Of a stretch of DNA of 64,000 bases, positions 26,689-36,516 are shown piece by piece; positions within the stretch are counted from its first letter, which is position 1, and every line of letters begins with the position of its first letter. Under the pieces are notes generated by a model. That model did no database searches. It was not told the DNA's origin and was given only the letters and a program-made list of their open reading frames with translations. Source of the DNA: Batkoa obscura (Eukaryota; Entomophthoromycota; Entomophthoromycetes; Entomophthorales; Batkoaceae); assembly GCA_030770535.1 (NCBI GenBank), contig JASVEC010000004.1, positions 558,001 to 622,000 on the forward strand, read 5' to 3'. The translations under genes and the position numbers were made by a program.

Positions 26689-28220
26689 ATGGCAACCATC
26701 GAGGAAAAGAGTTTAAATTTGAATTTAGCAAAATATTTTAAATTCAATCAAGAACAATTATATATTAAAAAAATTAATATAAAAGAAAAGAGTGTTGATA
26801 ATAATAATAACAATAATAATAATAACAATGAAAATATAATAGAAATTAATACAAGTTTCACTGGACAAATTATAAAGATTCGAAAATTAAGTAAAAAATT
26901 GATATTTTTAGAAGTACAAAGTGAACAAGATGAACATATCCTTGAAGTGATGTTAAATAGTTTTATTATTCAACAAGACATATTAACACAATATAGAAAT
27001 GAATTAAAATTAATGGATTCTATTAAAGTTATTGGTGATCTAGAATATATATTAAAAAAACATAATGAAGAAGAGGAATCAGAAGATAAGAATCAATTTT
27101 TACTTATTGCAAAGAAAGTTAATATTATAAAAAAGAGAGATTGGCTACCACCTTCTTTAACAGATCAAAATCGTAGTGATAAATCTATATTAAATTATCA
27201 ACCAATAGTATTAAAACCTAGTAATAGTAATGGTACTAAGTTAGGTATTTGTAAATATTGGTTAAACAATCAAAAATGTAATAAAAATAGAGAATGTAAT
27301 TATCAACATCCAGAAGGAAATATTGTTGAACTTAGAAAACAATATGTTAAAGAGGTAAATATTTATTAATATTATTAATTAATTAATTAATTAATTAATT
27401 ATTTTATTTTATTTTTATTTTTATTTTTATTTTTATTTTTATTTTTATTTTTATTTTTATTTTTATTTATTTTATTTTATTTTATCTTTATTTAGAGACT
27501 TCAAATTAAAGGATTAAAAATTAAACAATTAGAAGGATATTATGATAATAAACAATCAATAGATATTAGTTTAATTAAAAAAAAGAAGGAAATGGTAATT
27601 ATAATAAGAGATTTTTTAATTCAACAATATAGTATTGAATATTTATCAAAAGATAATGGTATATTAGAAGTAGCAGGTGGAAGAGGAGATTTAGCATTTG
27701 AATTCTTTACTAAATTAAATACTAATTATAGAATTGTAAGTTAATATAATGATTTAAATAATAATAATAAATTAATTAATTAATTAATAATATATTCAAT
27801 TTATTTCTATTTATTTTTTAGGTAGATCCAAGACCAATCAAAACGAATAAATATCAACAAAAATATTATAAAATTCATCCAGAAGCCAAACAAATTCAAC
27901 AAGATTTAACTTATTTTACAAATGAATTATTTCCTACTTATATTAATCATACACTTATAATTGGTATTCATCCTGATCAAGCCACTGATTTAATATTAGA
28001 TTATGCTTTAAAAAATAATATTCCTTTTTTTATTATACCATGTTGTGTATTTTTTAATTTATTTTCAGAAAGAAGATTAGAGAATGAACAAGTTAAAACT
28101 TATTTACAATTATTTGAATATTTAAAAAAGAAAGCAATGTCATATAAAGGATATCAATATAAAATTCATTCAATTGATTTAAATTTTCGTGGTAAATCTA
28201 AAGTTTTGTATTCATGTTAA
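26689..28220 (+). CDS. OB-fold / CCCH zinc finger / methyltransferase-like protein
   Basis: Three exons, 26689-27354, 27496-27735 and 27822-28220, give 434 residues. Residues about 55-140 (TSFTGQIIKIRKLSKKLIFLEV onward, seen as TSFTGQIIKIRK and KLIFLEV) look like an OB-fold nucleic-acid-binding domain after a short Asn run. Residues about 188-208 hold a CCCH finger, CKYWLNNQKCNKNRECNYQH (C-X8-C-X5-C-X3-H). The C-terminal half has a Gly-rich SAM-binding-like motif ILEVAGGRGDLAFE, a VDPRP acidic strand end and IGIHPDQATD, consistent with a Rossmann methyltransferase. This suggests an RNA methyltransferase, but the substrate is unknown to me. Intron 1 (141 nt) is longer than usual because of an ATTTTT repeat. 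Confidence 0.68.
27362..27490. repeat. Simple repeat (ATTTTT)n inside intron 1
   Basis: A TTAA-type run followed by about 16 units of a six-base T-rich repeat (TTTTTA phase) lies within the first intron of the OB/CCCH/methyltransferase gene and makes it the longest intron of that gene. Confidence 0.85.
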
Positions 28221-28296
28221 TATTAATATTAGGTGGAATAAAATAGAATAATAATAAAATGGAATCATTTAATTTTATATCTATTAATTAATGAAA

Positions 28297-29367
28297 TTAG
28301 TTATAGAAATTTAATATAATTATAAAATAATAAGTAATATTACTTTTAATGTCTTCTTTTTTTATAGGTTTTAATTTCCAAAGATTAGAATAAATTTGAT
28401 TAAATTGAATTAATTGATTATTTATATTATTGAATTTCAATATTGGTTTATATAATAAATAATTTAATAATGGTAATATAAATGTAATTGGTATACAATA
28501 ATTTAATTCTTTTAAAATTCTATTATTGATTTTAGAATTACCTAAGAATAATTAATAAATTAAATAGATTATAATATTATAATAATAATGTAATAAAAGA
28601 ACTTACTCGTAATTAAACCTAATAATTGTCCATTTTGATTAAATAATCCTCCACCAGAACCTCCACAATTAATTTTACAATTTGTTATATACATAATATC
28701 TCTATTATCCATTTTTATAATACTATTAATAATACCATTTTCTATTTGTAGTTCATTTTTATCACCTATTAATAAATATTATTATTTATTATTATTTATT
28801 ATTATTTATTATTATTTATTATTATTTATTATTTTACTTTTAATAATTGGATTAACTTCGGAATAACCCATTGAAACTACTTTATCTCCAGTATACACTT
28901 TATTAATATTAATAAAATCCAACCAATTAATTAATTTAATATCAATAGTTGAAGTGAATTTTAATATTATTATATCAATACTTGAAGATGTATTATAATA
29001 AATTAAACTCCAGTTATTATACCACTAATAAAAATTAATTAAATATAAAATTTACTAGAACATTTAATATTATTAAAATCACTTACTTGATTTTGAATTT
29101 GAATTTTCACTTGATTTTGAATCACTTTATTAGTTAAAATTGTTTCCTTTTTAACTAATGAATCGAATAAATGTTGATTAGTTAAACAATAAATATCATC
29201 TAAAAAATATATATAAAAATAGATTAATTTAATAACAAATTTTATATTATTTAAATAAAAATAGATTAATTTACTTTCAAATCGAATTAAAATCCCCGTT
29301 CCCCAACAGTAATGATTAGTTAAATAAATTGGGCATATACAATCAATAACAGTAGAATTATTGATTA

Positions 29368-29402
<35 letters not shown>

Positions 29403-30496
29403 TCATTAATCATAACAATAGGATATAATAAATAACCCAATTCTAATAAGGAATGATATTCTAATAATTTAAAGTTACCTAAAATAAGTTGACTAATTAT
29501 CAAAATATATATTAACCCATTCATTAAAATATTATTAATAATTTTTACTTACCCTAAATTTGGTAATAAAAACTAAACATATAAATAAATTAAGTAACAA
29601 TAATAATATTAAAATATAAAACTAAAATCTTACCCCAATAAATTTATTATTAAAAAATAATGGACCCCCAATAAAACCAGGTTTTATAAAATGTTTCTCT
29701 AAAACTACTATTTTCTCATTTCCTTCCATTCTTTTCACTTCATTTATTGATATAAATTTGGGATAATTTAATTGATATTTTTTTTCAAATGGTATTATCA
29801 TTGTAATTAATTGATTTTTAATATTAGATATCTTCTTTTTAAGTTGAATAATTTTCATATTAATATTTGTTTGAATTAAAGCTATTGATGTGAGACCATG
29901 GTAATCTGTAGATGGTATTGAAGATGTATAACTTTGGTTCCAACCTAAATGGTACTCTACATCACGTTGATTTGTTTTATTGCAAAATTCAGTGATTAAT
30001 TTTATATCCAGTTCTGCAGATTAAAAAGTTCTATTTAATGTTACATTCTATTTTAAAATATTTTAAAATTACCTTCATTAAACTCAATATCGATTGCTAA
30101 AACTTGAAATTTTGCTAATAAAAAATACCATTCACTTGAGTTATTTTGTTTAATTTTTATTACTTTCACTTACTATTTTCGTGATCATAAAGAAAGCCAT
30201 GAAATTGACTATCTTTAATTAATTGATATGTTCCATTCTTCTATTGATAATAAATTAATTAATAGAAACAATAGAAATCTTTTTTTATCAACAATATCAA
30301 CTTACCTCATATAAAAAGGGTAAGATTGGATAGGCACTAAAAATTAAATTGAAATCTTAATATTATTTTTATTTTAAAAGTTTCTATGCTTCTCTTTTAC
30401 CTCGTTATGACCACTCCATCCTCTCTTAAATAACCCGAAAAATTAATTTGAACTTCACTAAGTATCAAGATTCAACTTCAATTACATTATTGTCAT
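28297..30496 (-). CDS. TYSND1/DEG15-like trypsin-fold peroxisomal protease
   Basis: Trypsin-like serine protease resembling peroxisomal processing enzymes (TYSND1, plant DEG15), which trim imported peroxisomal proteins. The minus-strand exons I could join are 30457-30401, 30336-30306, 30240-30174, 30114-30073, 30013-29634, a one-base exon at 29553, 29478-29275, 29199-29087, 29024-28838, 28765-28607 and 28541-28297, about 495 residues. The C-terminal half has the triad: His in CLTNQHLF, Asp in SSIDIIILKF and Ser in NCGGSGGGLFNQNGQLLGLIT. The N-terminal half ends in KPGFIGGPLFFNNKFIG, a degenerate copy of the same Ser-loop, as in TYSND1. The 5' end is unresolved: a possible start at 30496 would need a 28-nt intron. 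Asn-rich runs occur. No PTS1 was seen at the C-terminus (FYN). Confidence 0.68.
28766..28837. repeat. Simple repeat (ATTATTTATT)n in a protease intron
   Basis: Ten-base units rich in ATT fill most of the intron between the exons 29024-28838 and 28765-28607 of the protease gene. Confidence 0.8.
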
Positions 30497-30513
30497 TATT
30501 ATTCTAAATTTAC

Positions 30514-31674
30514 CTTGGTTCTTTTTTAAAATTTAATAGTTAATTTAAGAATCAAGTTTAAGGATGTCTCACTTTTATAACTTAATGTTAAAAACACAAT
30601 TGGTAGCTATTAAATTCAATATTAGTTTGATCGATTATAGATTGGAAACTTTGTTTACAATCATTTTTAATCAGTTTTAATAAGGACAAAATGAATCTAT
30701 TTTTTTCAATTCTTTTGAGTTAATTGTTATTGTAATCTAATAAGATTTTACAAAAATTCAACGTTTTATAATTGTTCCAACTCTTTTATGATATGTTTAG
30801 CGATTTATTTCTAACTAAACTATTTTCATATTGATCACTTTTGAGGGATGATTTAACTATTTTATCAAAATAGTGCACTGTTTTTTTTCTTAAATGAACT
30901 GTTAATTAGCTTAGCAAAGAGCTGTAATAGCTTGAATTTGATAAAAAACTCAAGTGACATTGATATTTTTAAAATTTTTTATCAATATTAAAATAAACAA
31001 TCTTTGTTGAAATTGGTGTATGATTAAGATAAATCCAATTTCAAAGTGTTATTTAAGAACCAGTCTAGATTTCAGACCCTGGAGAGCACTCTAGATGTTT
31101 GACTTTTAAAGACTCATCATAATCTATGTTAAAGAAGGATAATTTTCTAAAATGCTTTAAAATGAAATTAACGATAGTAATCGAATTGATATATTTAATA
31201 CTTTGAAATAATACATTAGTTAAACTCGACTCCATTATTAATTTATAGCTTGAAAATGATATATAAGTATTAAATTGGCGGATTAAGCTAGGTTTTAGGC
31301 TTCAAGGGTCTAAGGTCTAGCTTAGTCCAGCTTTTTACATTTAATAAAAACACAAAGCTCTTTAATCCCTCAAGTATCTTTGAATTTTGGAAAAAATAGT
31401 TAAGGTTAGGCCCTTATGCTGATTTTAGATTATATCAACGTATTAATATGTTATAAGGGTTTCCTATTTATTATTAGCATAGAAAAAAGTTTATAGGCAT
31501 AAATTTCAATTAAGATTAGCATAGTGTTAGGTAGAAAAATAAACTATAATGCTATAAAAATATAGATTTTAATAAACTTTAAGAATATTTACACTGCTAT
31601 ATTACTTCTTTTATTGACAATCAATTAAAATTAGGTTGGTGTTAAAGGTTAAGGGTTAGGGATTTCGAATATAG
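30514..31674. promoter_or_regulatory. Intergenic upstream of the protease gene
   Basis: About 1.2 kb without a supported frame. The part near 30514-30700 should hold the protease promoter. The stretch 31020-31400 is a little less AT-rich but shows no coding motif. Confidence 0.35.
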
Positions 31675-31920
31675 GGGTGTTTTTTTTGGTTTCATTATTT
31701 TTTGCATTTTTTAAGCGCTATTTGAGTGGAAAGATTGTTAATAAAATTTTTAAACAAAAAAATACATCCCCATATACAATTATTTTAGATAAGTTAGTTT
31801 ATTTTTTGGCTGGACTTATATTTGGAGATGTATTTTTTTTGTTTAATAATTTTACTAATAATCTTTCCACTTAAATAGCGCTTAAAAAATAGAAAAAGTA
31901 ATGAAACCAAAAAAAATAAC
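31675..31920. mobile_element. MITE-like element with ~100-bp terminal inverted repeats (copy 1)
   Basis: Two arms of about 100 bp face each other (31675-31776 and 31821-31920). They share TTTGGTTTCATTA, TTAAGCGCTATTT, GTGGAAAGATT and AAACAAAAAAATACATC on opposite strands. Only about 45 bp lie between them. Copies of the same arms occur at 54845-54948 and 61552-61933, so it is a dispersed family. It has no transposase; the 65-codon frame at 31677-31874 is an accident of the arms. A mover cannot be assigned, and no clear target-site duplication is visible. Confidence 0.8.
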
Positions 31921-32472
31921 TAAGGTGTTTTTTTAATCTACTAATTTGTCATGGATGTTTCTCAATTTTCTGTTGATTAAAAAATAAACAAAATAAACAA
32001 ATAGAAAAAGATAGTAAGATGGATTCATAATAAATTGGAATTTTTTAATTGTTTATTATGAAATAAATTTATGGCCAAATTCTGGATTAAAGCTTAAGGT
32101 TTTAAAGCTAAAACTCCAATTAAATCTTTATTATAGAATCAATAATTTTTTTATAAATTATAAAAACAATTGCTACTTTTTTCAATTTGAACTGAACTTA
32201 ATATAAAGGAGAAATTGAACTCGTCATAAACAAAAAAGGCAAAAAAGTTCTAATAAAATTCATTAATTCAATTAATTTCTCCGTTTAAAAAAGGAAAAGT
32301 TGGTATTTTTTAATGAATAATCTAAAAAAGTATGAATAACAATGGAAAAATTCATTAATTGAAATTATAAAAAAATTTGATTATTAACTTTTTATTTTTT
32401 ATTATTATCTTAATTATTTAACTTTATAAAACTAATAAGTAATTCAATATAAATAATTAAATACAATTCAAT
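31921..32472. promoter_or_regulatory. Upstream region of the flippase gene
   Basis: About 550 AT-rich bases without a frame; presumably the flippase promoter and 5' leader. No distinct motif is assigned. Confidence 0.35.
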
Positions 32473-35400
32473 ATGTTTGGCTTTTTTAAAAAATCAAGTC
32501 CTTCATTAACTGTTCGAAAGATTTATCTAAACCATCAACTTTCCTCTTCAGAGCAAGCTTCTCTTCCATTTTACCCAACTAATTCCATTAGTACCACCAA
32601 ATATAAGCCATATAATTTCATAATCAAAAATTTATATGAACAATTTCAACGTGCAGCTAATATTTATTTTTTATTCCTCATTATACTTCAATTAATACCA
32701 AGTATTGGAAATGGATTAAAGAGTGCATTTATGGGTAGTTTTGCATTTACTACTATTTTAATAATGACCATGGTGAAAGATGGTTATGAAGATTATAATC
32801 GATATCTTTCAGATAAAGAAGAAAATAATAGAAAGACAAATAGAATTATTGGCTGGAGAAATGTTAATGTTAATGTTAATGATACTGTGAATAAAGGGAA
32901 GAAGAAAAATATTAGTCTTAATTTATTTCAAAAGAAAAATAAAGAAACTGAAGTACCATTAATGGAATATGAATATAGTGAAGATGAGGATAGTGTTCAA
33001 CAAGAAAAAAGTAATCATATTAATAATGAAAGTAATTGGGATAGTATATTATGGTCCCAAGTTCAAGTAGGTGATTTATTAATGGTCAAAAATGAAGATA
33101 GTATACCAGCTGATTTATTGATATTAACTACTTCTGAAAAAGATGGCACTTGTTTTATTGAAACTAAAAATTTAGATGGAGAAACGAATTTAAAAGTAAG
33201 ACATAGTTTAAAATCCACTATAAATTGGAATTTAATTACTCAATTAAAAAATCAAATATTAAAATTAAATATTGAATTACCTAATGTTAATTTATACTCC
33301 TTTAACGGTAATTTAGATGTTTTGAATAAAAATGAAGAGATTATAAAGTCGGAATCTATTAATAGTACTAATTTATTATTACGTGGTTGTAAATTAAAAA
33401 ATGTCAATTATATTATTGGTTTAGTATTATATACTGGTCATGATAGTAAAATTGTATTGAATAGTGGTAGTACACCTAGTAAAAAATCATATATTGAAAA
33501 AATGATGAATAAACAAGTAATCATTAATTTTATTATATTAATATTATTATCTTTAAGTGTAAGTATTATTGGAGGAATTTATGTCAATCCAACAGATACA
33601 TCACCTAATTTATTTATATATCAATTTTCCGATTCTGTTACCAAAAGTGCAAGTATTACTGGGATCTTAGGCTTTTTTACAAGTTTAATATTATTTCAAA
33701 ATATAGTACCAATTTCATTATATTTAACAGTGGAAGTAGTAAAATCTATTCAAGCTTATTTTATACGTAGTGATATTGAAATGTATGATCCAAAATTAAA
33801 TAAATTATGTGAACCGAGAGCTTGGAATTTATCGGATGATTTAGGTCAAATTGAATATATATTTTCGGATAAAACAGGTACTTTAACTCAAAATATTATG
33901 CAATTTAAACAATGTACTATTAATGGAATACAATATGGACAATCTTTATTGTCTTCAACTACAAAAGAAAATAATCAATTTACTAATAATGAAAATGATT
34001 TAACGCTTAACAATAATACTTCTGAACAACCATTATTAAATAATAATAATAATAATGGAGAAACTGGTGAAGAAGATAAATCGAGTTATGGCTCGGATCA
34101 ATTTCAATTAGATTTAGATTTAGTTAGAATAATGGGTGAAGAAAGAGATCGATTTTGTAAAGATAAATATCGATCTGGTCCAATTACTTTTATTGATCCT
34201 CAATTTTATAATGATTTAAGGAACAATTCATCACAATATGAAAACATTCATTTATTTTTTAAAATATTAGCTTTATGTCATACTGTTTTAGTGGAATTAG
34301 ATAGTACTTCAAGTAATGTTACTTATAAAGCAGAATCTCCAGATGATGCTGCTTTAGTTTCTGGAGCTACTAATTGTGGATTTACTTTTTTATCGCGTTA
34401 TCAAGATAAAGTGGAAGTAGCCTTATTAGGACAAATAGAAACATATCAATTGCTACATGTATTAGAATTTAATTCAACAAGAAAAAGAATGAGTATATTA
34501 TTAAAAGATCAAAATAATCAAATCTTTTTATATTGTAAAGGGGCTGATTCTATTATTTTAGAACGATTAAAACAAGGACAACAAGATACTATCCAACCCA
34601 CGTTAAATCATTTAAAAGCATTTGCACAATTGGGATTGAGAACATTATGTATTGCTTATCGTCCTATAAGTAATGAAGAATTTGAAGAATGGGATAAAAG
34701 ATATAATGAAGCTAATTTAGCTATGGAAGAACGCGAAGAAAAAATCATGTCTCTACAAGAAGAAATGGAAAAAGAATTAATACTAGTAGGAGGTACTGCC
34801 ATTGAAGATAAATTACAAGAAAATGTACCTGAATCCATTCAATTATTAAGAGAAGCAGGAATCAAATTATGGGTTTTAACTGGGGATAAAACAGAAACAG
34901 CAATTAATATTGGATTTTCTTGTAATTTATTAACACAAGAAATGCAACTGGTTTCTGTTACTGGGGATTCAGGAAATAGTGTTAAAGATCAATTAGAATT
35001 AGCAATCCATCAATTTACCTTTTTAAATCACCCAGATTTAGCATTAATTATTGATGGTACTTCATTAAAATTTGGGTTATCTAATGAAATCAAAGAATTA
35101 TTATTAACTTTTGCAAAACAATGTAAAGTAGTAATTTGTTGTCGGGTATCACCATTACAAAAAGCACAAGTAGTAACTTTAGTAAAAGAAGGATTAAATG
35201 CTATGTGTTTAGCCATTGGAGATGGAGCTAATGATGTATCGATGATTCAAGCAGCTCATATAGGTGTAGGTATTTCTGGATTAGAAGGATGTCAAGCAGT
35301 TATGGCTTCGGATTATGCTATTGGTCAATTTCAATATTTAACTCGATTATTATTAGTTCATGGTCGATGGTCTTATATAAGAATCTCACATATGATTTTA

Positions 35401-36417
35401 TGTTTTTTTTATAAGAATTTAGTAATGACATTAACTAATTTCTTTTTTCAGTGGTTTAATGGACCTTCACAAACCTTTTTATTTGATTATACATTAGTTT
35501 TATTTTATAATTTAGTATTTACTGCCTTTCCTATAATGATATTAGGTGCTTTTGATCAAGACGTTAATGCTGAAGTAGCTATGGTAACCCCTCAGTTATA
35601 TTTTAGGGGTATCAAACATATGGAATATTCACATAAAAGATTCTTTATGGTATTATTAGATGCTACTTTTCAATCGATTGTTTGTTTCTTTGTACCTTAT
35701 GTTATGTTTGCTTTTTCCACTTTTGATCCTTCTGGTTTAAGTAATAATTCATTAGATGGATTTGGTACTACCGTTTCTGCTTGTGTAGTTGTTACTGTCA
35801 ATATTTATGTAGGTTTATGGACATTTAATTGGTCTTTCTTAATGTATTTAGTTATCATTGGTAGTATTGTTGTTTACTTTATTATGGTATTAGTATTATC
35901 TCATATTATCAAAGGAATGCATTCAGTAGATTCTATGTTATTTGCAAGTATTGAATTTTGGTTAGTATTAATCTTATGTTTATTTTGTTGTTTATTACCT
36001 CGATATTTAGCAAGATATTTAAGAAGTATATTTTCACCTAAAGATATTGAGATTATTCGAGAGCAAGTTTATTTATTTTATAATTATTTAAAAAGAAAAA
36101 AGAAACAATTACGTAAAAAGAAGAGACAAATGGAACAAATTAATCAATCTAAATCTCAAGCTACAGCTAATGGAAATTCAATATCAATTGGTAGATTATT
36201 TTCTTTAAAAAATAATCAATATACTAGTTATACTGGTTATGCTTTTTCTATGGATGATGAATCTGTATTATCTCAAAGATTAAAAAATACAATGTTAAAA
36301 AGACATCTTAAAAATGATCAAGATTTAAATGATATATTACAATCCACTAAAAAAGAAGAGGATGATACTTTTGATTCAAATATTCAATTACTATCTCCAA
36401 CTATTTTAGATAAATAA
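32473..36417 (+). CDS. P4-ATPase phospholipid flippase, Dnf1/Dnf2 type
   Basis: Large single-exon gene, 1314 residues. P4-ATPases move phospholipids from the outer to the cytosolic leaflet of the plasma membrane and endosomes, normally with a Cdc50/Lem3 subunit. Visible landmarks: YKPYNFIIKNLYEQFQRAANI with the first membrane pair; DGET at 235-238 in the actuator domain; PISLYLTVEVVKSIQAYFI (membrane segment 4); phosphorylated D466 in FSDKTGTLTQN; FNSTRKRMSILL and YCKGADSII in the nucleotide domain; IEDKLQENVPESIQLLREAG and VLTGDK; GDGANDVSMI from 916; then a six-helix membrane domain. The IEDKLQ...GIKLWVLTGDKTETAINIG stretch (read in parts) matches Dnf1/Dnf2 better than Drs2. A Lys/Arg-rich cytosolic tail ends the protein. 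Confidence 0.93.
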   Translation: MFGFFKKSSPSLTVRKIYLNHQLSSSEQASLPFYPTNSISTTKYKPYNFIIKNLYEQFQRAANIYFLFLIILQLIPSIGNGLKSAFMGSFAFTTILIMTMVKDGYEDYNRYLSDKEENNRKTNRIIGWRNVNVNVNDTVNKGKKKNISLNLFQKKNKETEVPLMEYEYSEDEDSVQQEKSNHINNESNWDSILWSQVQVGDLLMVKNEDSIPADLLILTTSEKDGTCFIETKNLDGETNLKVRHSLKSTINWNLITQLKNQILKLNIELPNVNLYSFNGNLDVLNKNEEIIKSESINSTNLLLRGCKLKNVNYIIGLVLYTGHDSKIVLNSGSTPSKKSYIEKMMNKQVIINFIILILLSLSVSIIGGIYVNPTDTSPNLFIYQFSDSVTKSASITGILGFFTSLILFQNIVPISLYLTVEVVKSIQAYFIRSDIEMYDPKLNKLCEPRAWNLSDDLGQIEYIFSDKTGTLTQNIMQFKQCTINGIQYGQSLLSSTTKENNQFTNNENDLTLNNNTSEQPLLNNNNNNGETGEEDKSSYGSDQFQLDLDLVRIMGEERDRFCKDKYRSGPITFIDPQFYNDLRNNSSQYENIHLFFKILALCHTVLVELDSTSSNVTYKAESPDDAALVSGATNCGFTFLSRYQDKVEVALLGQIETYQLLHVLEFNSTRKRMSILLKDQNNQIFLYCKGADSIILERLKQGQQDTIQPTLNHLKAFAQLGLRTLCIAYRPISNEEFEEWDKRYNEANLAMEEREEKIMSLQEEMEKELILVGGTAIEDKLQENVPESIQLLREAGIKLWVLTGDKTETAINIGFSCNLLTQEMQLVSVTGDSGNSVKDQLELAIHQFTFLNHPDLALIIDGTSLKFGLSNEIKELLLTFAKQCKVVICCRVSPLQKAQVVTLVKEGLNAMCLAIGDGANDVSMIQAAHIGVGISGLEGCQAVMASDYAIGQFQYLTRLLLVHGRWSYIRISHMILCFFYKNLVMTLTNFFFQWFNGPSQTFLFDYTLVLFYNLVFTAFPIMILGAFDQDVNAEVAMVTPQLYFRGIKHMEYSHKRFFMVLLDATFQSIVCFFVPYVMFAFSTFDPSGLSNNSLDGFGTTVSACVVVTVNIYVGLWTFNWSFLMYLVIIGSIVVYFIMVLVLSHIIKGMHSVDSMLFASIEFWLVLILCLFCCLLPRYLARYLRSIFSPKDIEIIREQVYLFYNYLKRKKKQLRKKKRQMEQINQSKSQATANGNSISIGRLFSLKNNQYTSYTGYAFSMDDESVLSQRLKNTMLKRHLKNDQDLNDILQSTKKEEDDTFDSNIQLLSPTILDK

Positions 36418-36516
36418 AATAAAATAAATAATTATAATATTTTAAAATAAAAATTAAATAAAAAATTATTTGTATTCTATTCTATACTTTAATACATTCT
36501 TTTTTATTTATTATTA

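Noticed and set aside
27362-27490. Possible CRISPR-like or minisatellite array
   Set aside because: Simple six-base repeat without spacers, inside an intron of a eukaryotic gene.
31677-31874. 65-codon frame with hydrophobic residues
   Set aside because: It is formed by the two inverted arms of the MITE-like element, and its sequence is explained by them.
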